A DNA stretch of 64,000 nucleotides from Pyrenophora tritici-repentis (Eukaryota; Ascomycota; Dothideomycetes; Pleosporales; Pleosporaceae). The stretch covers positions 3,782,001-3,846,000 of the forward strand of contig NC_089390.1 of NCBI RefSeq assembly GCF_003171515.1. Reading direction: 5' to 3'. Shown here one piece after another: positions 9,619 through 19,739 of this stretch. The translations under genes and the position numbers were made by a program. Below the pieces are notes generated by a model. It saw only the letters and a list, made by a program, of their open reading frames with translations. It was not told the DNA's origin and did no database searches. Numbering within the stretch: position 1 is the first letter of the stretch; the number at the start of each line of letters is the position of its first letter.

Positions 9619-11294
9619 TCATACATCCCAGGCTGGGAAAAGAGGCGGAGTTGCCGTGAGCCTGCATTCATCAGCGTTGAAGATATGGGTGTTCATAAGA
9701 CTCACATAAGAATTTCAAAAGCAGCATGCTTTTTGAGTTTGCCAGCGCCGCGTCGATATGCGTATAGAACCTCCGGTCGAGCACTCTTGATGTTCTTCCG
9801 GCCAAGCAGCTTATGCATAGCAGGGCTAGTGGAATACATGGGATCGAAGACGACAAGATTGCAATTGCCATCATAGTGGCGTTCAAAACCGATGATGGTG
9901 GTTGAATGGCCTGGCTGTTGAAGATATATGGGCGGCAAAAGGGTTTTGTGGACATTGGAACCATCATTGACAGCTGCCCGGGTAAAGTAACGTTCCATAG
10001 CTGCGAGAAGTGCTTCGTGGGCAGGTGTGCCAGTTTCTTTGTTATCACTGAACTGTTCGACAGCACAATTGATCTCTGCATTTAGGAAGAAAGCTTGTGC
10101 CTACATCAAGTTAGCTTCGCAGCAAATGGAAAGAGAAAATTGTACCTCTGGCGTGCCGATGTATTTTCTGGTATCCCGGATGCCACCCGTTTGGATGCGA
10201 CCAATCTGATTGATGCCGTGATCCCAAGCATCTTCTATATGATTCTGCATCTTCAGGATGCTTGGAAGCCTTCCTGGAAACTCTTCGTATCCCTGAGCTT
10301 TCGCACCCTGAATGTAGGAAAGCAACATGTGTATGTTCCGGTAACCACAGAAGCCACCTTCGTTTGGAGTTTTGCCAACGTGGAGTGTGGAAGGGTGACA
10401 GTAGTAAGCGTCCTTGACAGTACGATCCAAAGCAGATAGTTGAGCGAGGATAGGTATGATACCAGGCGTCTCGTTCTGCACCTGCTCGTGCTTGATAAGG
10501 CGTCCGTCTCGGCCGATCCGATTGACGTTGATGATCTTCGGACCAGCATCAAGCTGATCGTGCAGCCACCTAGGCATACGTTTTTCCCAGGCATAAGGTC
10601 CGAGTTCGGATTTCTAGCAATATTAGCAAAGGTAACAAGACACGGACGGTGTACGGACCCCAAGACGAGCACTCTTTACTGGTGGCTTGACAGTCTTGTC
10701 TGACTTTGTGAAAGGGTTGAACCCCATGATGCTTCTGCCAATCGTGCTCTTTTCACTGTCGTCGGTATCGCGCCTGTGGCGGTGGGAATGTTTCTTCGCT
10801 TTGCGCTCATGGCTCTTGGTTGCCTTCTGGGCTTCTGATGAGTCTGTGTCCAGGTTGTGCTCAACAGATGCAGCCTTGGTGCGGCTCGTACGGGACCGGC
10901 GAGTAGATGTGGAGCTGTGCATATTGTGGGATGAATGATGAGAAATATACTTTCCGGTGGTCTCGTCGAATGATAAAGTTTCTGCGTTGTGGTAATCGAG
11001 ATGGTCGTTGAAGTCGGAAAAGGGAACAACTTCGGCACAGTTTGTTTTAGGACAGACCATGGAGCTTTCTTCATGGTCAGAGTCGTCGGAGGAAGTCGTG
11101 TCCTCGGCATGCTGCGGATTTGAGGAAGGCCTGGGTGGTAATGAAGGTGGCAACGGTTCAGGATCGTCTTTAATTATGAAAGGGGAGTCGGTGGTATGCA
11201 CCTGCTCAAAGTGCAGCTGGAGGATGTAGTCATCTTTTGGAAGGACAGTAAATGGACACATGGGGCACTCTAGCAGCTCCATCTTGCTCGACAT
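9619..11294 (-). CDS. Peptidase C78 (ZUFSP/ZUP1-like) with N-terminal zinc fingers
   Basis: Predicted 513-residue cysteine peptidase of the C78 family, whose members cleave ubiquitin (ZUP1, K63 chains) or UFM1. Exons on the minus strand: 11294-10659, 10613-10146, 10100-9706, 9661-9619, with introns of 45, 45 and 44 nt. The N-terminus carries a C2H2-type finger (ECPMCPF ... HFEQVH) and a second one (VCPKTNC ... HLDYH), arranged like the UBZ-type fingers of ZUP1. A disordered basic linker follows. The catalytic domain shows the nucleophile Cys301 in GGFCGYRN, His433 in GHSTTIIGFE and Asp454 in VVFDP, a complete triad. The last short exon gives the ending MLTATPPLFPAWDV; without it the frame stops at once. 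Filamentous fungi are generally thought to lack UFM1, so ubiquitin is the likelier substrate, and a role in genome maintenance is inferred from ZUP1. The transposon lies about 500 bp upstream of its start. Confidence 0.9.
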
Positions 11295-11798
11295 GACTGT
11301 GCAAGTGCTATCCTAGACGCAGGGACTCTTAGGGGGGTCTGCTGGAACCCAAGAATTGTAATGAGCAAAGATTGAGGGGGTATCACTGCCAAGTCCTAGG
11401 GAAACGGTCACCTCGTGCGTGTTGGGCTGACTTTGCTGTCGCGGTTGCTGTGTGCTTGCGTGGCTTAGCATGACGAACGCACTATGGATAGCAAGGAAAC
11501 GACAACGAATAAGGTTGACAAGAAGCACACATACTGCGAGCAAGTTAAATAAGGAGCGACGGCGTTGGCTAGTGCATGACGACGTTGTCGGTCAGAACAC
11601 GGTGAAGGCTGATGTGAAGAAGGTGCGACGCTCGTGGGCAGTCAAACAGAAAGAATCACACCCGGGACGCATATGCCAAGTCTCGTGACTACAGAAGCTG
11701 CATTATGAGCGTGTGCGATTAGGTTTACCGCTACTGTTCAATCGTGTGATATGTTGGTCTACATGTCGGTGTGAAGAGGCTTAGGCTCATTGTTGTTA
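11295..11798. other. Upstream region of the C78 peptidase, up to the transposon
   Basis: About 500 bp between the peptidase start and the left end of the transposon. It should contain the peptidase promoter. The short open frames here look random and I see no RNA or repeat. Confidence 0.5.
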
Positions 11799-11896
11799 TG
11801 GGTGTTTCTCGAAATACCTTGAGCCACCTGGATCTGGTTGGCTTGGTGGCCAAGAACATCAACTCCTATAGTAATTTGTTAGTAAATCGATGCAGC
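11799..11896 (+). repeat. Left terminal inverted repeat of the transposon
   Basis: From TCGAAATACC at 11809 inward to ATGCAGC at 11896 this end matches the reverse complement of 15091-15178 at 82 of 88 positions. The 10 bases outside (11799-11808) are only loosely matched by the other end. A TA dinucleotide precedes it at 11797. Confidence 0.88.
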
Positions 11897-12003
11897 CACG
11901 CTTTCTAACACCCACAACGTATTTGAAGTTCATTGTTTGCTGCGATCGCCTCTACTGACTCGCGTTTTTGGTGTTGCAATTTTCTCGAGCCCATCTCATC
12001 GCG

Positions 12004-12978
12004 ATGCCAGGCACCGGCCACCGCTTGCAGCCCGCTGTTCTCCAGGCTATCCTCGACCGAATTGCTGCCTGCGAAAGTGATCGAGCCATCTCTAGAGCTA
12101 CAGGTGCGAGCCGTAACACAGTAGCAAAGCTGAGGTTGAGCTTAGAGTTTTGGGGCGTGCCTTATCCGCCGCGCTGCGTTCGACTTGGGCGGCCATCTAT
12201 ACTCCGGCAAGCTCAGCGCGAAGGCCTTCAGGCATACCTCAATGGCTCACCGGGCGCATACATGGATGAGATGAGGGACTTCTTGTACGACGAGTACGAC
12301 GTTAGGATAAGCCTTGCGAGCGTTTACCGAGAGCTAGAGAAGATGAGATGGTCTCGCAAGCTTGCAACAAAGCGGGCAAAGGAGCAGAGTGAGCCACTCC
12401 GCCGCCTCTATCTTGCCAGGATGGCGCAACACTATAAGGCGGAGCAGATCGTTGCGTTGGACGAGAGCGCCTGCAATGAGCGTACGGGCGACCGCAAGTA
12501 TGGCTGGTCTCCAATCGGGGAGCCGGTGGAGCTATCACACAGCTTCAGGCGATCAGAACGGTGGTCGCTGCTGCCAGCCATGACGATAGATGGCTACATA
12601 AGCTATAAGATCTTTCAAGGCGCGATTACATCTGAGATCCTAGAAGACTTCTTAGAGTTTCAAGTGCTGCCGTTCTGCAATCCTCACCCAGGGCCAGCCT
12701 CAGTAATCGTGCTTGATAACGCCTCCATCCATCGATCAGAGCGTGTACGGGTGCTTTGCCAAAGTGCTGGAGTACTCCTTGAGTATCTGCCGCCATACTC
12801 ACCAGATTTCAACCCCATCGAGAAGAGCTTTAAGCAGCTCAAGGGGTGGATGAAAAGGAATTCAGCGCAAGCGGAGAACTTCATTGACTTTGGGGTCTTT
12901 CTTGAGTATGCAGCGCAGCTGGTGTGCTGTAATATTAACTGCAGAAGCTGGTTCCATAGGTGTGGCTATCCCTATTAA
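12004..12978 (+). CDS. Tc1/mariner-family transposase (DDE_3, DD34E)
   Basis: A 324-residue transposase. The N-terminus holds a helix-turn-helix (AILDRIAACESDRAISRATG, then ASRNTVAKL) and a second winged-helix-like region around LGRPSILRQAQREGLQAYL and ISLASVYRELEKMRWSRK. The catalytic acidic triad is complete: Asp153 in VALDES, Asp238 in IVLDNASIH, and Glu273 in PDFNPIEKSFKQLK, with 34 residues between the second Asp and the Glu, the DD34E signature of Tc1-type enzymes. I chose ATG 12004 because earlier in-frame codons have no ATG. The frame is complete and may be active. It lies about 200 bp inside the left inverted repeat. Confidence 0.95.
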   Translation: MPGTGHRLQPAVLQAILDRIAACESDRAISRATGASRNTVAKLRLSLEFWGVPYPPRCVRLGRPSILRQAQREGLQAYLNGSPGAYMDEMRDFLYDEYDVRISLASVYRELEKMRWSRKLATKRAKEQSEPLRRLYLARMAQHYKAEQIVALDESACNERTGDRKYGWSPIGEPVELSHSFRRSERWSLLPAMTIDGYISYKIFQGAITSEILEDFLEFQVLPFCNPHPGPASVIVLDNASIHRSERVRVLCQSAGVLLEYLPPYSPDFNPIEKSFKQLKGWMKRNSAQAENFIDFGVFLEYAAQLVCCNINCRSWFHRCGYPY

Positions 12979-13282
12979 TTGTGCTTTTAAATGGATGCCA
13001 CAGTACGTTTCTATAGGTAGATGATACCATACAAATGCGAACGATTACACCTTAATGCGCAACCCACAAAAGCGATTTAATAATTCTAAAAAAATAAGAG
13101 CTATTTCTATACATATAGAACTATCTTAGGAAGTTAACCTGTTATAATCGCATAACGTTGTAGTGTTGTACATAGGGCTATCCAAATAGACTATTGTTGC
13201 AGCGCATTTGAAACGCCTGAAAAACCTCAACACTATAGCGGGCACGGGCCGCTGTCACCAAAAACGCTCAGGCCACTAAGCT
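12979..13282. other. AT-rich spacer between the two convergent transposon genes
   Basis: About 300 bp between the transposase stop and the stop of the second gene. It is AT-rich around 13000-13190 and presumably holds both 3' ends and poly(A) signals. No ORF or repeat is supported. Confidence 0.5.
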
Positions 13283-14977
13283 TCAAGCATTCTCGCCATC
13301 ATCCTCCACAACACTGCTAGACGGTTCAACCACCAATTTCTTGCGCGCAATCTCCTCTCTTTTCTTACAACGTTCGACTCGTCTCCAGTTACGATCTGTG
13401 AGACCCTGGTACCCAGCTTGCCATTCTTTTGCAGTGTTTTGTAGCGTGAAAAACCAGCCAGGAGGCTGCTTGAAATGCTGCGTCCACAACTTCAAGATAT
13501 CACCAGATGGCTGCATCAAGAGGTTGATATCCATAGCTCCGTCAATAACAAGAGTCTTATAAAGCTCGTTAATGTCCTCTCCAACTGTAGGAAATTTTAA
13601 CTTAAGGTAGTTAAAGAAATTACTAGTATGCTCGTTAATCTCCTGCTCATGATCATATCGGATAGGCGCCCACTGAGATGCACTAGATACCTCAGCTCTT
13701 GTTATCGTTGGTGCAGCTGCCTGCAAGTTAGACTCCTGTTGAGGTTGCCTGTTCATCCGCTCAAGCTGTCCAACGATGAGCAGTTTTGTTAAGCTTTTGA
13801 TATCATCGTCGCCATCTCCAGCCGCCCGCAACTTGCGCGTTTTCTCATGCACCCGCAGGTCCTTTGCTCTCAAAATTGCAAGCCGTACATCATCAGATGG
13901 CTCATCGTACGTTGCCCTTCTCGCTGTAATTGCTCTTGCCCACATGGAGATAATGTTGCCGTTGACAAAGAGGTGATCTTCGAAGCGCGCTGGCTGCCTC
14001 GCTGTTGGCGCCATCCAGCAGCAATAAGGATAGTTCTCGCAATGGGTATCTGTACAGCGCCATCTATCCCGGATAGCAATAGCATGCCCGCTACCTGCTT
14101 GTTCAGCTGCTATTACACCAGCAAGCCCCTCCTCTTGAATCACCGTTGCGGTGCGTCGACGAGGACCGTCGACAACCGTTGGCAACGGCTGCTGCTCCCC
14201 TGGAATTTCAGCCAAGATGAGCTCGAAATCGACGTTTACTGGCTCGCTGACATAGTTATCAACCTCTACAACAAGGCGCTGAAAGCTATTCCACGTTGCA
14301 TCAACACCTCGCCGCAATCGCTTTATCGCGCGCTCGCGTTTGGCCTGCTTAGCTGGGTAAACAACAGTGCAAACAGATGAGATCTTCGCTCTTTTTGGCC
14401 GTAATTCTGCAACAACGTCATCTACCCACTGCCATAGGTCGTCGAAATGCAGCGAGTACAGCCGTACGCCGTGCTCGCTATCGGCAGCTTCAGGAATAAA
14501 GTGTTTCTCCATATCACCACCAAGGCAAGCCCTCCACCTAACGCGCAGTACAGGATTAACCTCATCCTCTAGCGCTTGCGATGAGCGAGGCAGCCATGGA
14601 GTGCCTTCTTGACGTCGGTACGCTGGCTCTCCCTCATCCTCAACACTACCGGCAGCGCCCTTAGCAGCGATCTCATCCTCATCCTCAGGCAGCGGATCGC
14701 CATCTCCATCCTCGAAAGTATCCTCATCCTCGCCAACGATATCTTCAGCTTGCGCGGAGGCAGCTGTTTGGGTGGCTTGCAGCTCAGGCTCGGACAACGG
14801 GCTTTGACGGCGCGGCGGGGCAGTCGCTGGAGGCGACGGCAGCGCCTCACGGCGGACACGTTTAGGCGTTAAATGGGTAGGATTTTGTCTAGTTGCTGGC
14901 GCTCTACGCTTCTGGGAGGACGGGTTAACGCCTTGATCGAATGGCTGCTTCGGCTTACGCTGGCGCTTGGGCGGCAT
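13283..14977 (-). CDS. Second gene of the transposon, unknown function
   Basis: A 564-residue intact frame starting MPPKRQRKPKQPFD, carried inside the inverted repeats and convergent with the transposase. The first ~60 residues are basic and Pro-rich, like a nuclear localisation or DNA-binding tail. An acidic stretch follows (IVGEDEDTFEDGDGDPLPED). The middle and C-terminal parts are compositionally normal and look folded. A possible metal-binding cluster, RWRCTDTHCENYPYCCW (Cys308, 313, 319, 320), sits mid-protein; nearby are RFEDHLFVNGN and a helical charged region. It has no DDE triad, integrase, helicase or nuclease motif that I recognise. Classic Tc1/mariner elements carry a single gene, so this is either an accessory transposition protein or a passenger. 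An upstream in-frame non-ATG extension to 15019 exists but is unlikely. Confidence 0.85.
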   Translation of the reverse strand: MPPKRQRKPKQPFDQGVNPSSQKRRAPATRQNPTHLTPKRVRREALPSPPATAPPRRQSPLSEPELQATQTAASAQAEDIVGEDEDTFEDGDGDPLPEDEDEIAAKGAAGSVEDEGEPAYRRQEGTPWLPRSSQALEDEVNPVLRVRWRACLGGDMEKHFIPEAADSEHGVRLYSLHFDDLWQWVDDVVAELRPKRAKISSVCTVVYPAKQAKRERAIKRLRRGVDATWNSFQRLVVEVDNYVSEPVNVDFELILAEIPGEQQPLPTVVDGPRRRTATVIQEEGLAGVIAAEQAGSGHAIAIRDRWRCTDTHCENYPYCCWMAPTARQPARFEDHLFVNGNIISMWARAITARRATYDEPSDDVRLAILRAKDLRVHEKTRKLRAAGDGDDDIKSLTKLLIVGQLERMNRQPQQESNLQAAAPTITRAEVSSASQWAPIRYDHEQEINEHTSNFFNYLKLKFPTVGEDINELYKTLVIDGAMDINLLMQPSGDILKLWTQHFKQPPGWFFTLQNTAKEWQAGYQGLTDRNWRRVERCKKREEIARKKLVVEPSSSVVEDDGENA

Positions 14978-15090
14978 CCCAACAGCAGCTAGATTGAGCT
15001 CGCAACAAGCTCCACACAAACAAAACGCTATACACGAACGATTTAGAGTACAGGACTAGCTTCATGGGCTTCTGGAGGTGGGAAACGGCT

Positions 15091-15187
15091 GCTGCATTAA
15101 TTTACTAACAAATTACTATGGGAGTTGATGTTCTTGGGCACCAAGCTAACCAGATCCAGGCGGCTCAAGGTATTTCGAAAACCACAA
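15091..15187 (-). repeat. Right terminal inverted repeat of the transposon
   Basis: Reverse complement of the left end: GCTGCAT at 15091 inward boundary, GGTATTTCGA at 15169-15178 near the outer boundary, with six mismatches over 88 bp. TA follows at 15188-15189. Confidence 0.88.
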
Positions 15188-15474
15188 TAGCAGGCGGGTC
15201 CGAGCGAAGGGTGCAGCCTCGGATAACATGCAGGCTGTAAAAGTGAACCATGTCTCGTCTTGACAGTCCGTCTAGGTTTCTGACTAGAAAAGAGCCATAT
15301 GTCATGATTCTCGCAACTGGTGTGTCAAAAGGCACTTGGTCAATGTTGTTCAGAGAGGGCATACATATATGTAGGATCACATGAGCTACGTCACCAACTA
15401 AGAGTCGGCAGCCAAGACTGGAAGATGAGCCGCGGAATTTGACGGCGCACGACGCCTCACAGAAGTTTCCCCCA

Positions 15475-17643
15475 ATGTTGCTTCGGACGCCATGTACTCG
15501 ACGCATTGGCTTGACATTGCCATATCGCAAGAAATGGCGACACATTCCACTGCGATGGTACACGTCGACAAGTCCAGACGAACCGGCGTGGTTCCAGGAA
15601 CTGCGCGCCGAAATGCTGCAGCGAGACGTGAAGCATTTTCCTGATCACATTACCAACCAACACGAGTTCCGGCTCAGCCAAACCCTTATGGGCTTCTTGC
15701 CTCAGGAAGCGTGTATTACACCTGGATATAAAAAACCTGTTATACCTGTTGGCCATCACTTGATCTGGTTCAACGCAGCCATAGCCACAAACGAGCTGCT
15801 TCCCGATGGAACCGACGCATTGCAGAGCCCCGGTGGTCCCTGGGTGCGACGCATGTGGGCAGGCGGCTCTCTTCAGGTGAAGGCTGATGCTTATTTCGAC
15901 AAGTCCCTTGGCTTCGTATTGGATACACCCATGTTGGGCACAGAATGCATCAAAAAGGTCGAGCTGCGGGGAGAGGGTGATGCTGCCAAAATCTTTGTCA
16001 CAGTCGAACGCCGCTTCGCCCGTGTCGACCACTTGGCGAAAAGCTACACAGAAGAGCATGGCTCGTTAGGAAGGGCGACGGGTCTAGAGAGAGTCCAAGG
16101 GTATTTTGCAGAACAAATCCGTAAAGACGAGGGCTGGGGTCATGCCTTGTTGAAAGAGGAGCGCAACCTCGTCTTCTTCAAGAAGGTCGCTGCAGCCGAG
16201 GCGCGAAATGCTCATGTCAAGTATCTCACTCGTGCGTATTGTTGATCCTGCCTGACCACCGCTCACTGACTGTCTACAGCTCCTGGTGAACGTAACTTTG
16301 CGCATACACTTACCCCCAACCGTACCCTTCTGTTCCGCTTCTCCGCCCTCACCTTCAATGCTCACCGCATCCATCTCGATCCTGACTATGCCCGCAAAGT
16401 CGAAGGCCATCGTAATTTGTTAGTCCATGGCCCCTTGTCTTTGGTACTGCTCCTGCAAGTCTTCAACCACCACGTGGCCAAGGAGACGGAGGGAATGCAA
16501 GTTGTCGAGTCTATCGAGTATCGCAATCTCTCCCCGCTTTACTGTGACGAGGAGATGCGCATATGTGGCTTCAAGAAAAAGACATTGTTCAACGGTGCCA
16601 TCTATGATGTATGGATCGAAGGACCTACCGGTGGTGTTGCTGTAACAGGCACTATCTACACAACCATGCGCGAAAAGGTGCCACCTCCATCGGACCCCAA
16701 ACCCGCCCCCCAAACCAACACTACAATTCTCACCAACGATCCGCCCATTCTTCAATCCCAGGCTATGTTCACCCCTCAGTCGAATAGCACAACAAGTTCA
16801 GCTGGTTCAGAACAGCACATTGTGCCGGAATACAAGGCTTCCTTTATACGGCTGGAGGATGAGGTTTTGCGACGTCGCATGCACAAGTCCCGGAGAGACG
16901 CCGATAAGGCTGAAACCAAAGCTGCTAAGAAGCAACAGAAGCTGTTGGATAAAGCGAAAAAAGCAGCCCAAAAGGCAGCTCAACGAGAGAAACAAGCAGC
17001 TAAGAAAGCGATGGTATCGACATCTACCAAGCTCGAGGCTTTGTCAGAAGCGCACGATTCAGCTGAGCCGGATACTACCCCAAGTCATGAATCTGCTTCA
17101 AGCGCTGATCCCTCAGGCTCAGAGCCGGCTTCTGAAACCGAGCACCCAAACGAACTGTCTTCGCCGCCTTCTACGAGCTCTGGGCGACTTTCCAGGCCCC
17201 AAGGTGAGAATGCCGAAACCCCAACTTCCTATGAAACCACTTCTCAACCACAATATAGAGAAGTAACCCCAAGTTCAACGCTTGCGCCCAGTCTGGCATA
17301 CGATAGCAAACCGCGTACGAGATTACGAGCCTACAAATTCATCGTCAATCAATCTCCTCCTCCCACTATTCGTGTTGTCAAAACTCTTAGACCGGCAAAG
17401 CCGACAATATCGGTCCTTACTAAGAGAATCATCCATCGTCTCACTCATCGTTATAAGTCACCAAAGATGGACATCAAACCTATCCCGCTTCTTCGAAAAC
17501 ACGCCACCAGGGACCGTAGGAATCCCGACGTCACGGCTGCACGGTATAGCAGGTATCTACAACAGGGAGTGAGGCTGTTTGACACGCCGTCGATAAGGTA
17601 TATCACTCCTCTCAAGGAACCTGGGTATAGAGTTCGCCGATGA
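15475..17643 (+). CDS. HTD2: HTD2-like mitochondrial 3-hydroxyacyl-thioester dehydratase with long C-terminal extension
   Basis: Exons 15475-16231 and 16280-17643 encode 706 residues. The first ~30 residues are Arg-rich and lack acids (MLLRTPCTRRIGLTLPYRKK), a good mitochondrial presequence; the start at 15475 is the first in-frame ATG. Residues to about 390 match the HTD2 double-hotdog family, which dehydrates 3-hydroxyacyl-ACP in mitochondrial type II fatty acid synthesis. The hydratase motif is clear after the intron: RFSALTFNAHRIHLDPDYAR then EGHRNLLVHGPLSLVLL. HTD2 enzymes usually end soon after the second hotdog (GTIYTTM). Here about 300 further residues follow: a Lys/Ala-rich coiled-coil stretch (QLLDKAKKAAQKA-like), a Ser/Pro/Thr-rich region, and a basic conserved-looking end (YSRYLQQGVRLFDTPSIRYI). 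No intron signal separating the tail is seen. The transposon ends 287 bp upstream. Confidence 0.85.
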
Positions 17644-19739
17644 TTCACTCTAGGCCTACTCTTGGGCTTATTCCATTTGCACATATTGTATCATTAATGT
17701 GGCCCATAGAAAGTGCTACTCTGGCATTAGAATAACTACGTTTCCCACTCTGCCATTCCAAACGCTACCCTCTCTGTTGCAGTGATTTTACCAAGCAATC
17801 CAACCGCTGCGACTCTGAGGAGCATGCTTGTTCCTAGGGCAGATCCGCGAAGATTTTGGAATAGGCGTTTGGGACAAGTGATGCGTTATGAGGGTGTTGG
17901 GATTATGCTGGCATGAGAAATTGGGAGTGAGGAGGCGCAGGTTTGATCTGTTCCATGCAAAGTTTGGGCGATGGGTAGGTTGGCGCGATTCGTTACGTTG
18001 AAGTTGAGCGTGCGTGCCGGGAGAACGCGATTTCTTTGACGAGTGCGTACTCCGGGGTTGACTGAGACATTGGACAGCTTCTTATCTTTCTCTTTTTTGT
18101 TTTCTAGACGCGGATATATCTTGTAAGCCCTATCCCTTCAGATGCGTATTCCACGGTTTAGACTCACGGAAAGATAAAGTTCCGTACTGCGGTGGCCGAT
18201 AGGAAGCATACACTTTTTGCCAGCTCATTTCGTGTATGAGCTACTGAAGCAGCTTCTCATTGATACCCTCCTTCAAATTCACTTCCGCTTTCTCTTTCTT
18301 CTGGTGCAAATAGTGTGCAGTTGCACAAGAGATTGTGTACAAAAGTACTCCGGTGAAGACACAAATCGACATGTTGATATAGATAGAACGTTGTTAGAGA
18401 GGTAAAGCTAAGACTAAGATGTTGGAGATGGTATCTTTCCATGTGCGCGAATAATATTATATATATATTCATCTTGTACTCTATGGTACCATGGTATAGA
18501 TGCTTGCTCGTGTACCAGAAAAAGTGGAGACGTGCCGCTTAAGTTACCTGATCTACCAAAAAATCCGTTGGGGAACCAGAAATCTTGTCCGAATTATACA
18601 TTTGTGCTTTGGGAACCAGCTGAAAACTTCCATATCCAGAAACACCGTCTTCATCATAGCACTGCAAAGGCCCCGGAACCCTAGAAGCGTATTTTAATTT
18701 CAAGCAGTCGCGAGTCTTGATGCTAGAAGCGATACTTGTAAGCATACAGCAAATAACCGTGACATGGTTCTGGTAGCCACCAGCCTTCGATCATCTTAGA
18801 TACCCCACAACTAGAAGCTCACACGTATTCATAACTTACTGTCCTATAAACCGTAGAACGCAATTAGCATTCACTGCTTTGTTAAAGGATCAGAACGTTC
18901 CGATTCCGAGCCCGATTTCCGGTCGGGACTGTGAGGGCCGGGACCCGCGACCTGCATTAGCGCGAGCCATCACGAACTTCACACCCCCCTACTTAGAAAT
19001 ACTGGATTCCCTTTTTTTCGCATAGTAATATTGCTTATTTGCGTCCTTCTTGGTTGTACCATGGATGGGTTTTTTATTTTTTCAGCGCGATCGCAGCTCG
19101 CGCATTGACTGTATGATTTCGTTAGAGTACTGAGTCTTTATCGTAATAATGCCCAGTCTTGTCAAAGAGAAGACGCATTCATGGGTACTAACTTATGGAG
19201 TATCAGTTTTTTTTTACGTGTGCAAGTATATAACGGCTGTTGTGTGTAAGCATTGCAATACCTCGTGGAGATTTCCTTAGAGTTCATATGTCTGATAACA
19301 ACTTGTATTTGGGTTTAGAATGGATCGGTAGGCCTATCTCAGGTGAATATTTGAAGCTATCTCCATGTCGACTTCTCTGATCGTCCTCTGAATATTTGAA
19401 TAATTGAATTATTGCAACAATCCCCATTCACCGCGTTATCTTATCTTATTATGTGTTCTGCACCTGCAATGGACGCTATTTCCATACACTTATTGTCATG
19501 GAATCTGGAAGTAGCCAATGAGTGACGCTGAATATGTCAATACTTAGTATTGTACTGGAGACAGAATAGGAAATCACCATCTGTTTGCTAGGCAACTGCA
19601 CCCAGCTCCAAACCCTCTTCCAGCTTCAGCCAACAACATCACCAACTACTCAACACACAGGTTACCAATTCAGCATCATATCGAAACGGACGCATACTAC
19701 CAAAGCACGTACGAGCCGCTCGTCGGACTCCTGGCCTTC
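17644..19739. other. Gene-poor 2-kb stretch
   Basis: No credible coding frame. The sequence has poly-T runs (19015-19080, 19206-19216), short AT repeats near 18450-18470 and a GC-rich inverted segment around 18905-18950 (GGTCGGGACTGTGAGGGCCG region). The right end may contain the 5' leader of the small gene at 19740. I found no tRNA, transposon or promoter element I would defend. Confidence 0.45.

Larger units (their letters stand above)
11799..15187. mobile_element. Two-gene Tc1/mariner-type DNA transposon, apparently intact
   Basis: A 3,389-bp element bounded by long terminal inverted repeats (about 98 and 97 bp) and flanked on both sides by TA (11797-11798 and 15188-15189), the duplication expected of Tc1/mariner insertion. 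The inner 88 bp of the two ends differ at six positions, five of them transitions. Inside are an intact DD34E transposase (plus) and an intact second gene (minus), tail to tail, with an AT-rich 300-bp spacer. Neither frame carries stops, so the copy is young or was protected from repeat-induced mutation. It sits between the C78 peptidase and HTD2-like genes, in their upstream regions, and breaks no recognisable gene. The exact outer ends are a little uncertain because the outermost dozen bases of the two ends align poorly. Confidence 0.88.

Noticed and set aside
13341..14872. Plus-strand open frames inside the second transposon gene
   Set aside because: They are shadows of the long minus-strand gene, without family features.
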